The notes beneath the pieces are model-generated. The model was not told the DNA's origin. It made no database searches and saw nothing but the letters and a program-made list of their open reading frames with translations. The position numbers and the translations under genes are program-made. Source: Mycobacteroides abscessus ATCC 19977 (GTDB lineage: Bacteria > Actinomycetota > Actinomycetes > Mycobacteriales > Mycobacteriaceae). From it: DNA of 64,000 bases. Position 1 is the first letter of the stretch; the number at the start of each line of letters is the position of its first letter. This document shows, piece by piece, positions 8,376 through 15,744 of the stretch. Where the stretch lies: NCBI RefSeq assembly GCF_000069185.1, contig NC_010397.1, positions 4,526,001-4,590,000 on the forward strand, in the 5' to 3' direction.

Positions 8376-9505
8376 CCGCAGGCGGGAACACCCTTGTACG
8401 CCAGCACCCGGCGCACCGACGCGTTGATCGCATCGGCATTCAATTCGCCTGCGTTGTATGCCGATTCCAGACGATCCAGAACCGAACCAACCTTCTCGGT
8501 GCTTACCCAGAGCGCCCAGTCGACGCCCGCCTTGATCGACTTGAGCACGGCTTCCTCGATCGGGAAACGGTCGGTGATGGCGGCCATCGAGGACAGGTCG
8601 TCGGTGAAGATGACACCGTCGTAGGCCGGCGCGCCATAGCCGGTTCCCTTGCGCAGCAGGTCAACTGCTGCCCCACTGAGGCTGGCCGGGTCGTCGCCGG
8701 TGAGCCCAGGCACCTGCATATGGCCGATCATCACCGCAGCACCGCTGGTAACCAGCGAGCGGTACGGCACCAAATCGTTGTCCTTCAGCTGCTCCAGTGG
8801 CGGGGTCACCACCCCATTGGTGTGTGAATCGCCCGAGGCGTGACCATGTCCGGGGAAATGCTTGACCACGGCACGCACCCCGCCGGCCTGGTATCCGCGC
8901 ACGGAGGCCTCGGCGTATTCGGCGACCTTCTGGGGGTCGCCGCTAAACGAACGGTCACCGATGGCACCGTCGGGATCACCGTCGGTCACATCGGCGTCCG
9001 GAGCGAAGTCGATGGTGATCCCGAGGTCCTTCATCTTCTGGGCACGCTCCTGGCTCAGCGCCTGCACCTGCTCGGGTGTCTGGGTAGCGGCCAATTCACG
9101 GGCCGACGGCGCCGGGCCGATGAGATCCTTCAGGCGCGACACCCGGCCGCCCTCCTCGTCGATACTCACGGCAGCCGGAATGGGGCCGGCGGTGATGACG
9201 TCATGCAGCGAACCGTCCGTCAGCATCTCCTTCTTGGTCCAGCTGCCGACGAAGATGCCGCCGACGTGATGGTCGCGCACCAGCGCACGGGCGTCGTCGG
9301 CGTCTTTGATGCCGACCATGAGTAGCTGCGCCAACCGGTCGCGAGTACTCAGACAGGCCAGGTCAGCGGCGGGCGCAGCGGTTGCTGGCGCCTGCGCCTT
9401 CGTCGACGACGTGTTCTCCTTCGAGGGCTCCGAGGCATTGCCACCGCAAGCGGTAAGCGCCGCGACGACGAGACCGGTCAGTACTGTGCCTGCGCGCATT
9501 CTCAT
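8372..9505 (-). CDS. lpqI: LpqI, exported beta-N-acetylglucosaminidase lipoprotein (GH3, NagZ-like)
   Basis: A 377-residue lipoprotein: short basic start, hydrophobic core and lipobox LTAC, so it is lipid-anchored outside the membrane. The mature part is a family 3 glycoside hydrolase with SIDEEGGRVSRL, the NagZ signature KHFPGHGHASGDSH that supplies the Asp-His acid/base pair, and the nucleophile region VIFTDDLSSMAA. It removes N-acetylglucosamine from peptidoglycan fragments during wall recycling. In M. tuberculosis lpqI lies next to the DUF2613 gene and aftD; here the two are about 9.7 kb apart with accessory genes between. ATG at 9505 or 9499 both give an acceptable signal peptide. Confidence 0.9.
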   Translation of the reverse strand: MRMRAGTVLTGLVVAALTACGGNASEPSKENTSSTKAQAPATAAPAADLACLSTRDRLAQLLMVGIKDADDARALVRDHHVGGIFVGSWTKKEMLTDGSLHDVITAGPIPAAVSIDEEGGRVSRLKDLIGPAPSARELAATQTPEQVQALSQERAQKMKDLGITIDFAPDADVTDGDPDGAIGDRSFSGDPQKVAEYAEASVRGYQAGGVRAVVKHFPGHGHASGDSHTNGVVTPPLEQLKDNDLVPYRSLVTSGAAVMIGHMQVPGLTGDDPASLSGAAVDLLRKGTGYGAPAYDGVIFTDDLSSMAAITDRFPIEEAVLKSIKAGVDWALWVSTEKVGSVLDRLESAYNAGELNADAINASVRRVLAYKGVPACG

Positions 9506-9517
9506 GGGGCCATGGTG

Positions 9518-10744
9518 TCATGCGCCGGGTTCGAGGCGGGCCAGCCGGTCACCGAGGTACCTGCGGAAAACTTCATTCTCGGTCAGTTCCAAGGCTTTTC
9601 GATAGGCGTCGGCCGCCTCGGAGTCCCGGTGCAGCCTCGTGAGCAGATCGGCCCGCGCCGCGTGCAATGGGTAGTAACGGTCGAGATCGGCTCGCAGTGG
9701 CTCCATGGCGTCCAGTCCTGCTTGTGCACCGTCGCGTTCCGCGACGGCCACCGCACGGTTGAGGGCAACCACGGTCGTGGGAGTGAATCGCATCAGCTGG
9801 TCGTACAGGGTGACGATCTGGCGCCAATCGGTGCCTGCTGCCGACGGGGCGTCGTCGTGAACCGCGTTGATGGCGGCCTGGATCTGATACGGCCCCGGGA
9901 CGTTGCGCCGCAAGCAGCGGCGCACCAGTTGATGCCCCTCGGTGATCATCTGCCGGTTCCATCGGGTGCGGTCCTGATCTGCGAGTAATACCAGCGCGCC
10001 GTCGTCGCCGGTGCGGGCGGGACGGCGCGCCTCGGTCAGCAGCACCAGCGCCAACAGGCCCAGCGCCTCGGGTTCGTCGGGCATCAGATCTGCCAGCAGC
10101 CTTGAAAGCCTGATCGCCTCCGCGGAAAGATCCGTGCGGGTAAGCCTGGCACCTGAGGACGCCGCGTATCCCTCGTTGTAGATGAGATAGAGCACGGACA
10201 ACACCGACGACAGCCGGTCCGGTAGATCGTGGGCCGCCGGAATCCGATACGGAATGCCCGCCGCGGCGATCTTCTTCTTGGCGCGGGTGATGCGCGCGGC
10301 CATGGTCGATTCGGACACCAGATACGCGCCGGCGATCTCCGGGGTGGTCAGACCACCGAGCAGGCGCAACGTCAGCGCGACCTGCGCCTCCTGCGACAGC
10401 GCCGGGTGGCAGCATGTGAAGATGAGCCGCAGGCGATCATCGCGCACCGGGCCCACGTCCTCCGGCTCCTGCTGCGGTTCCGCGAAAGCACCTGCTTCGC
10501 GCGACAACTCGTCGCGTCGCCGGTCTCGCCGCAACTTGTCGATACCGCGGTTTCGGGCCGTCGTGGTGATCCAGGCACCCGGGTTGGGTGGAATGCCGTC
10601 CTCCGGCCATCTGGCGATGGCCACCTCGAATGCCTCCTGCACGGCGTCCTCGGCGAGGTCGATACTGCCGAAGTAGCGGATCAACGTCGCCACGGTACGG
10701 CCGTACTCCGCGCGGAAGATGCGGCTGATCTCGTCGTGCGCCAC
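9518..10744 (-). CDS. ECF42-type RNA polymerase sigma factor with C-terminal helical extension
   Basis: A 408-residue sigma factor. Sigma region 2 is at the N-terminus (IFRAEYGRTVATLIRYFGSI, DLAEDAVQEAFEVAIARWP) and region 4 near residues 110-170 (LTLRLLGGLTTPEIAGAYLV followed by SESTMAARITRAKKKI). The remaining 230 residues are a TPR-like, Ala/Leu-rich helical extension typical of group ECF42, which has no anti-sigma gene next to it; none is seen here. ECF42 factors usually control DGPF/YciI genes, and such a pair exists at 2657-3377 with the same promoter. The gene carries that promoter too, implying autoregulation. It ends 12 bases from lpqI on the same strand and may extend transcription into it. 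Confidence 0.85.
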   Translation of the reverse strand: MAHDEISRIFRAEYGRTVATLIRYFGSIDLAEDAVQEAFEVAIARWPEDGIPPNPGAWITTTARNRGIDKLRRDRRRDELSREAGAFAEPQQEPEDVGPVRDDRLRLIFTCCHPALSQEAQVALTLRLLGGLTTPEIAGAYLVSESTMAARITRAKKKIAAAGIPYRIPAAHDLPDRLSSVLSVLYLIYNEGYAASSGARLTRTDLSAEAIRLSRLLADLMPDEPEALGLLALVLLTEARRPARTGDDGALVLLADQDRTRWNRQMITEGHQLVRRCLRRNVPGPYQIQAAINAVHDDAPSAAGTDWRQIVTLYDQLMRFTPTTVVALNRAVAVAERDGAQAGLDAMEPLRADLDRYYPLHAARADLLTRLHRDSEAADAYRKALELTENEVFRRYLGDRLARLEPGA

Positions 10745-10786
10745 GGGTCAATGGTGCCTCTCTGGTGTCGTGGGTTCTGTGGGACA

Positions 10787-10814
10787 CCACGAACAGCAGA
10801 GGCAAATATCGACA
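10787..10814 (-). promoter_or_regulatory. ECF42-type promoter of the sigma factor gene
   Basis: Minus strand TGTCGA (10809-10814), 17-base spacer, CGTGG (10787-10791) within CGTGGTGT. It matches the DGPF promoter at 3439-3466 in both elements and spacing while the spacer sequence differs, as expected for a functional pair of boxes. Confidence 0.65.
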
Positions 10815-10847
10815 GCACGCCCGTACAGTCGATCTGTGGAAGGCGGC

Positions 10848-11432
10848 ATGTGGAGGTACGCGGTGTGTGCGAGCATTTCCGGCGCACTCACGCTCGCCGG
10901 GTGCGCGAATCATGTACCAGGAGAGCCTATTTCAGCAACCTATACCAGATATACTTGCCAGGCGCGGTCGGCGACAGGAGCGACCTACACGCAATTCCGC
11001 GCAAATGGCCAGCCGTTCTCCGTCTCGGTTCCCCAGCTGCCCGGCTGGCGATCATCACCAACCGCACTCAGAGAAAACCAGCTTGCTCTCACCAAAACGA
11101 TCGGGGATGCGCGAAGCTACGTCACGATGTCGGTCCTGCGGCCGCAGACCGACCGCGACAAGGCTTTCAAGCAATTGGGTGAGCTGGCCAAGTTCGACTC
11201 ATCAGTGGCAATCGTTGAAGACGAGACCGTGGATGTTTGTGGCCTAGAGGCTTCACGACTCGTCGGCATTGCCGAAGACAGAGGCCTGCGGTTCGAGTAC
11301 CTCAACCTCGCCTACTCATTTGATGGGAACTACTACCCCTTGCAACTCCGAGGCCAGATGGCCATCTGCGACTTTCCCCTCTTCGGCGTCGAGATCGAAA
11401 CGATGTTCCGGCATCTACAGATCGGCCCGTAG
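10848..11432 (+). CDS. LpqN-like lipoprotein (first of tandem pair)
   Basis: A 194-residue predicted lipoprotein: WRY, a hydrophobic stretch and lipobox LAGC with the lipidated cysteine at about residue 19. The mature domain has the pattern of the mycobacterial LpqN/LpqT family (PFSVSVPQLPGW near its start, conserved cysteines in VDVCGLEASRL and MAICDFPLF, and a NLAYSF...YYPLQL core). LpqN proteins bind envelope lipids or interact with trehalose mycolate transport factors; whether that holds here is inference. A tandem paralogue follows after 9 bases. The gene is divergent from the sigma factor gene. ATG at 10848 is chosen because it begins the signal peptide; the frame opens much earlier. 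Confidence 0.75.
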   Translation: MWRYAVCASISGALTLAGCANHVPGEPISATYTRYTCQARSATGATYTQFRANGQPFSVSVPQLPGWRSSPTALRENQLALTKTIGDARSYVTMSVLRPQTDRDKAFKQLGELAKFDSSVAIVEDETVDVCGLEASRLVGIAEDRGLRFEYLNLAYSFDGNYYPLQLRGQMAICDFPLFGVEIETMFRHLQIGP

Positions 11433-11441
11433 AGTCGCCGC

Positions 11442-12032
11442 ATGCGCTACGACCTTCGGCGGGAAATTCTCGGCGCCACGATTTCTGGCACCCTCATACT
11501 CACCGCGTGTTCACAACCAGGTGCCAATGCACCGAACACCGCACAACCACCGACCTACTCCTGCCAAGCTCAGGCCGCCACGGGAGAGGCGTACACCCAC
11601 GCTCAAACCCCCGCTGAGCCGTTCACTGTCTCCATCCCCAAACTGCCCGATTGGAAGCCAGCCGCGACCGCTCGCACAGATAACAAATTGTCTGTAGTTA
11701 AGACGATCGGAATCAGCAGGAGCCTCACCATGCTCATGTCTCTGGATCCAACCTCTACCAGTCAGCAGGCCACGGAGCAGCTGAAGGACCTGACCAAGAT
11801 CGTCGGGCCGGTGAAAATAACCCGTGACGAGACTGTTGAGATCTGCGGCGTACGAGCCGCACGGTTAATAGGCACCGCAGGAGCACGGCAGTACGACTAT
11901 CTCAACCTGGCCTATCAGGTCGGCGGTAAGTACTACCCGTTGCAGCTACGCAACCAGATGAGTACTAGCGATGTGCCCTTGTTCAGCGCCGATGTCGAGC
12001 TCATGTTTCAGGGTTTCCAGATCAGCCCGTAA
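11442..12032 (+). CDS. LpqN-like lipoprotein (second of tandem pair)
   Basis: A 196-residue lipoprotein, paralogous to its upstream neighbour throughout: lipobox LTAC, YSCQAQAATGEAYTHA, PFTVSIPKLPDW, VEICGVRAARLIG and NLAYQVGGKYYPLQLRNQM align block for block. The second conserved cysteine of the first copy (MAICD) is replaced by serine (MSTSD), so a disulphide present in one copy would be absent in the other. It starts 9 bases after the first gene and belongs to the same operon. It lies at the left edge of the WXG100/toxin locus; a functional link with it is only positional. Confidence 0.75.
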   Translation: MRYDLRREILGATISGTLILTACSQPGANAPNTAQPPTYSCQAQAATGEAYTHAQTPAEPFTVSIPKLPDWKPAATARTDNKLSVVKTIGISRSLTMLMSLDPTSTSQQATEQLKDLTKIVGPVKITRDETVEICGVRAARLIGTAGARQYDYLNLAYQVGGKYYPLQLRNQMSTSDVPLFSADVELMFQGFQISP

Positions 12033-12044
12033 ACGAGGCTCCCG

Positions 12045-12494
12045 CTAATCCTCGTCGGGCACCTCAGGCGTCCATAACAGGAGTTCAGCGCGGGCCGCAT
12101 TCGCGGCCTGTACGTTAATTGTCGCGCCGTCCGAGTCGATCCGATAGGGCACGAGCATGTCGATGGCAATCCCCTCGGCATGCTCGATTTTGATCTTGAT
12201 TGCGTCTCCCGCTACAGGAACCAACGCAGTCACATCGAGTACGGCTGCGCGTGCCCGCAACTGGTCGCCGTCGCCGGGCAATTCAAGGCCACGAACCACC
12301 CCGACCTCGTCCCGCGGCGTTGTAGCTATCGCCGACCGTCGCACCGATATCTCGCCAGCTAGGCTGATGACCATCATAAACGGCGCGAAGTCGTCCGCGT
12401 GCGCAAGCTCTACCGCGACGAACTTGATAGCATCGCCAAACAGCTTGTCCACATCGTCTTGTGCTTGCGGCGATGCTATCGATCTCCATTCCAT
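12045..12494 (-). CDS. Conserved-looking hypothetical protein next to toxin locus
   Basis: A 149-residue protein without signal peptide or membrane segment, which I do not recognise. The pattern looks like a small beta-rich domain: alternating hydrophobic strands (FAPFMMVISL, AAVLDVTALVPV, AIKIKIEHA, AIDMLVPYRI) and an acidic C-terminus. ATG at 12494 is preferred over the frame opening at 12551, which would overlap the divergent WXG100 gene start. Only 45 bases separate its start from that of the WXG100 gene on the other strand, so the two probably share a control region. It could be an accessory factor, chaperone or additional immunity protein, but nothing in the sequence proves this. Confidence 0.55.
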   Translation of the reverse strand: MEWRSIASPQAQDDVDKLFGDAIKFVAVELAHADDFAPFMMVISLAGEISVRRSAIATTPRDEVGVVRGLELPGDGDQLRARAAVLDVTALVPVAGDAIKIKIEHAEGIAIDMLVPYRIDSDGATINVQAANAARAELLLWTPEVPDED

Positions 12495-12539
12495 TGGACA
12501 TCCTTTGAGCTGTTGACGGGTTTGGGCAGGGAGGGACCT

Positions 12540-12845
12540 ATGGCAGACCAACGACTACGGGTCTCGACAACCGCGCTCGAGCAGGGTGCGCGCGAGCTAC
12601 GCCAGCATCATCGCACGATCGAGACTGCAGTCACGGAGATCCATCGACGAGCTGAAGCACTCCGAAGTGTCTGGACCGGCGCAGCTGCGAACGACGCAGC
12701 AACCGCATGGGACGATCTCCGCAAAGCACTCACATCACACTTGGACGCGCTATCGGAACATGCCGAACTGCTGTCGAAGACCGCCACGTTGCACGCTCAT
12801 CAGGAAGAGCTCACAACCCAGGCCATCGACTCAACGAATAGCTAG
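12540..12845 (+). CDS. WXG100-family (Esx-like) protein, first partner
   Basis: A 101-residue, fully helical protein with the central turn WTG (in LRSVWTGAAANDAATAW), the WXG signature of Esx substrates of type VII secretion. Its length and helix-turn-helix layout match the family. It is followed after 10 bases by a second Esx-like gene and then by the large toxin-like gene, the order seen for partner proteins of type VII toxins. I do not see a clear C-terminal YxxxD/E export motif; it may be supplied by the partner or absent. ATG at 12540 begins the Esx-like helix; the frame opens upstream at 12399. Confidence 0.75.
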   Translation: MADQRLRVSTTALEQGARELRQHHRTIETAVTEIHRRAEALRSVWTGAAANDAATAWDDLRKALTSHLDALSEHAELLSKTATLHAHQEELTTQAIDSTNS

Positions 12846-12855
12846 TGGACCCGAC

Positions 12856-13149
12856 ATGTCTGAGCGCTCCTACGACCTAGACGCGATGCAAGAACACATC
12901 GAGTTTCTGACCAAGCAGATGGAATTACTCACCGAGCAGACGAAGAACATCGAGCGCACGGCGGATGGCATCCTTTCCCAATACGAGGGACAAGGAGCGG
13001 AAAAGTTTCTCGAAGCTAGCACTCAGTGGCGGGACAAGTTCAAACAACAAATCGAATCGCTCGGGGCGCTACGCGATAGAATCAAGATTACTCACGGCAA
13101 CTATCTCGATGCGAGAACAAAAAACCGTGAAATGTTTCCGGGGGTGTAA
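12856..13149 (+). CDS. WXG100-like protein, second partner
   Basis: A 97-residue helical protein, MSERSYDLDAMQEHIEFL onward. The central turn is YEGQG where canonical members have WxG, flanked by two amphipathic helices, so it is an Esx-like protein with the tryptophan replaced by tyrosine. It begins 10 bases after the first partner and ends 2 bases before the toxin start, so translation of the three is probably coupled. Esx proteins pair as heterodimers, so this one most likely pairs with 12540-12845 or docks on the N-terminal helical part of the toxin. Confidence 0.7.
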   Translation: MSERSYDLDAMQEHIEFLTKQMELLTEQTKNIERTADGILSQYEGQGAEKFLEASTQWRDKFKQQIESLGALRDRIKITHGNYLDARTKNREMFPGV

Positions 13150-13151
13150 CC

Positions 13152-14501
13152 ATGACAAAAGCCGATCCCGAATGGTTCTATTCCGTGGCCGGCAAGCTTT
13201 CCGAGGCAGCTACCTCATTCGAAGCACGGTTCACCGCGCTGGACCAGAAGCTAAACGTCTCGCGATCTGCCGGTAGCTACACAACAGGTGGTCCGCGCTG
13301 GAGCACGAGCTATGACCAATCCGCATCCGACGTATTCGAAGTCGGATCTCTTGGCGTAATGGCGGCCACAGTTCTCGCAAAGTTGGTACACGAAGCAGGC
13401 CTCAATGAGGCCAAGGCAGAAAACGAGTCGAGCCCGAACGGCCCTCAAGAACGTACTCCAACCCCGCCTTCAGGCAGCAAGATCAACCACGCAATGCACC
13501 CGAGCAAGCTGTCTGTCGGTGGAGACAATTCCAAACCAGACCATTGGTCACTCATTGCCGATTACGTCAAGAAGGAATGGGCTGACTGCGATGAGGAAAG
13601 AATTCGCGCGGCAGGAACCGCATTCAGCTCCTTCGGCACCGAAAGCCAAAAGCAAGCAACTGAACTCTGGAATGCCTGCACAGCGGTTTTCACCGATGAA
13701 CGACAAAGAGGATATCCAGAAATCAGTGAAATGGTCACTGAAATCGCTAATGTATGCGGAGCACTCAAAGGAGAAGTCGCCTCCGATCTTGGCGTCGCCT
13801 GCGAAGCCGTAGGAGCGAAGGCCAGTGAGATGAAGAAGCTGGGTCAAACATCCCTGACCATACTTCATTACATCATATTGTCATATGAAGTGGACAAGGT
13901 GCTGGCACGCAGACTCCCTTGGGGCGATCGGATAAGAAAAGGGATCGATCGGCTAATTGAGTTCAACAAAAAAGAATACGCTAAAGCTAATGACAAACTC
14001 ATGAAGTCGATCGACCAAACGGTAGACCAAGCTGCCGAATCGAATGAAGGCATCAACAACACCGCGACCACCGATGCCAAATTTCTATCAAATCTCCTCG
14101 ATAGAATTCCAAGGCAGACGGATCCCATTCGCAATCGTACGAAAGAAGAGAACGAGGCGGCGGGTGACGAAGGAGAGCGGCGTGCGGGGATTAACCCCAG
14201 AGGGCGCAAGAGGGAAGTGCGAGTCATCGTCGACACGGGCTCCGGGCCTGTGGCGCGCGAGGTGGTGCCTGACAGGATCGACGACGTAAACCGCCAGGTC
14301 ACCGAGGTTAAAAACACTAACGAGATCAGACCTGATCGCGTACAGATTCTCGCGGAAGCGGAGTGGGCACGCCAAAACGGCTACACAATGACCCTGGTGG
14401 TTGACCATCGCACCGTGATCAATGATCCGAAAATTCAGGAGATGGTCAATAATGGGCAGATTCAAGTTGTGAGGAAGGAACTTGATGACGCATACTTCTA
14501 A
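13152..14501 (+). CDS. Putative type VII secreted toxin with PD-(D/E)xK nuclease-like C-terminus
   Basis: A 449-residue protein. The N-terminal 100 residues are helical and Esx-like (a turn around GPRWSTSYD), the middle (about 130-330) is helical and rich in Lys/Glu, and the C-terminal 110 residues differ in composition. That C-terminus shows VPDRIDDV then VTEVKNTNEIRPDRVQI: Asp374, Glu385-x-Lys387 and Gln398, the layout of PD-(D/E)xK nuclease domains of the polymorphic-toxin 'REase' families. There is no signal peptide, as expected for type VII export with WXG100 partners, which are encoded just upstream. The next gene overlaps the 3' end and is a good immunity candidate. Two 60-base lines counted by hand within the gene (13681, 13981) are 45% G+C, against 62% for a line in the sigma factor gene (10081), suggesting acquisition. 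Nuclease activity is inferred. Confidence 0.7.
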   Translation: MTKADPEWFYSVAGKLSEAATSFEARFTALDQKLNVSRSAGSYTTGGPRWSTSYDQSASDVFEVGSLGVMAATVLAKLVHEAGLNEAKAENESSPNGPQERTPTPPSGSKINHAMHPSKLSVGGDNSKPDHWSLIADYVKKEWADCDEERIRAAGTAFSSFGTESQKQATELWNACTAVFTDERQRGYPEISEMVTEIANVCGALKGEVASDLGVACEAVGAKASEMKKLGQTSLTILHYIILSYEVDKVLARRLPWGDRIRKGIDRLIEFNKKEYAKANDKLMKSIDQTVDQAAESNEGINNTATTDAKFLSNLLDRIPRQTDPIRNRTKEENEAAGDEGERRAGINPRGRKREVRVIVDTGSGPVAREVVPDRIDDVNRQVTEVKNTNEIRPDRVQILAEAEWARQNGYTMTLVVDHRTVINDPKIQEMVNNGQIQVVRKELDDAYF

Positions 14502-15183
14502 TTACATCGGTATGCCGCAAGGCGATGGCTGGATGGACAATATCCCTTCTCAGTATGTCCACGGAGAACACGGGTTCGATGAACGCATTATGCGTGATCT
14601 GGCCGAGGTTGGCGTCCGTGCCTATACGCTGGATGACCTTGCCAATGGCCCCGCGACGATTCCTGAGGCAATTCCCGTTTTTGTCGACTGGCTATCCCAT
14701 CTGGAGGAACGAATACCTGGACCCGAACCAGATCACGGGCATCGCTCAATTATTCGTTCCGGACTAATTCGCAATCTCATCGATCCCGCAGCACGCGGAA
14801 ATCAGGAAGTAATTGACCTTCTCATTAGCCAGGTCAAACACCAGCCACCCCTGCCATCACGGCAGATCGATTGGGCACTCGGCGGACTCAAATTGATCTG
14901 CGGGCCGAAGGAATTCTCGAAAATAGTGGCGCTCATTCCCAGCCTTCCAACAGGGGCCCTCGTCATCCCTATCATTCAATATCTAGGTAAAGTCAAGACA
15001 CAGGCATCCCATCAATTAGTCGTGGGATATCTGGACGGACCAGCGCGCGAATTCGCAATAAAAGCACTTGTCCAAGCGAAGGCGCCAAATGTTCGCCATC
15101 TCGTCGAACCCCTTGTGCATGACCCGGATGCGTCGGTTCGAAAGGCAGCACGACGCGCCATGGAGAGACTCCCCCATGACTAA
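14485..15183 (+). CDS. Putative immunity protein, HEAT-repeat-like
   Basis: A 232-residue soluble protein, alpha-helical with HEAT-like repeats: helix pairs around QEVIDLLISQV, RQIDWALGGLKLI, REFAIKALVQAKAP and, at the C-terminus, DPDASVRKAARRAMERL, a classic HEAT unit. HEAT/ARM-like folds are common among immunity proteins of polymorphic toxins. It begins inside the toxin gene (17-base overlap) with a strong ribosome binding site GAGGAAGGA at 14471-14479 ahead of ATG 14485, so it is translated with the toxin as expected for an antidote. TTG at 14482 is an alternative start. Direct homology to a known immunity family is not claimed. Confidence 0.6.
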   Translation: MTHTSNYIGMPQGDGWMDNIPSQYVHGEHGFDERIMRDLAEVGVRAYTLDDLANGPATIPEAIPVFVDWLSHLEERIPGPEPDHGHRSIIRSGLIRNLIDPAARGNQEVIDLLISQVKHQPPLPSRQIDWALGGLKLICGPKEFSKIVALIPSLPTGALVIPIIQYLGKVKTQASHQLVVGYLDGPAREFAIKALVQAKAPNVRHLVEPLVHDPDASVRKAARRAMERLPHD

Positions 15184-15694
15184 CGAACCAGATCACCTCA
15201 AGGAAATCGCGGAACGTGTACGCGCCCAGGTAGCGGAACTCGAATCACAGATGAGCAAGGTCGACGCAATAGAAGCCGAGGCCGAATCCATGGATCGCAT
15301 GGTCCGCGTGCGAGTGAACGCAAACGGAATGGTGCTCAGCATCCAACTTCATCAGGCGACAGCCCGTATGGATCGTGGTCGTCTCGGTGCATTGATCGCC
15401 GAGACCGCTCAGGCTGCCACCTACCGGGCATCCGATGCCGCCCATCAGTTTTTCGAGGGCCTCATCGCGACACGCGCCGAACTACAGCAGGCAGCTGAGG
15501 CAATCCATCCGCAGTCCCGTGAGATGTTCACTGCGCAGCCGTCGGCGCCGCAACATCGTGCACCAGGCCTTGGTCCGTCTGCGCAGCCGCCCTCTGCCTA
15601 TCCCGCACAACAACGCCCCCTACTCCATCCCTCACTTGAGGACGAGGATGCTCACTATGAACGCTTCAATCAGAACCCCTTCGGAAGGTACTGA
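15176..15694 (+). CDS. YbaB/EbfC-like protein
   Basis: A 172-residue protein whose first 110 residues have the YbaB/EbfC layout: a coiled-coil-prone helix (LKEIAERVRAQVAELESQM), strands (MVRVRVNANGMVLSIQL) and a closing helix. The last 60 residues are Pro/Gln/Ala-rich and disordered, ending NPFGRY. YbaB-like proteins bind DNA as dimers, and in actinobacteria they often accompany WXG100/type VII toxin loci, where their role is unclear. It overlaps the end of the putative immunity gene by 8 bases and is the last gene of the five-gene unit starting at 12540. Confidence 0.65.
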   Translation: MTNEPDHLKEIAERVRAQVAELESQMSKVDAIEAEAESMDRMVRVRVNANGMVLSIQLHQATARMDRGRLGALIAETAQAATYRASDAAHQFFEGLIATRAELQQAAEAIHPQSREMFTAQPSAPQHRAPGLGPSAQPPSAYPAQQRPLLHPSLEDEDAHYERFNQNPFGRY

Positions 15695-15744
15695 CGTCGG
15701 CAGAATGAGCGGCGCGTGAATCGACAGCAAGCCACACTTGAACC

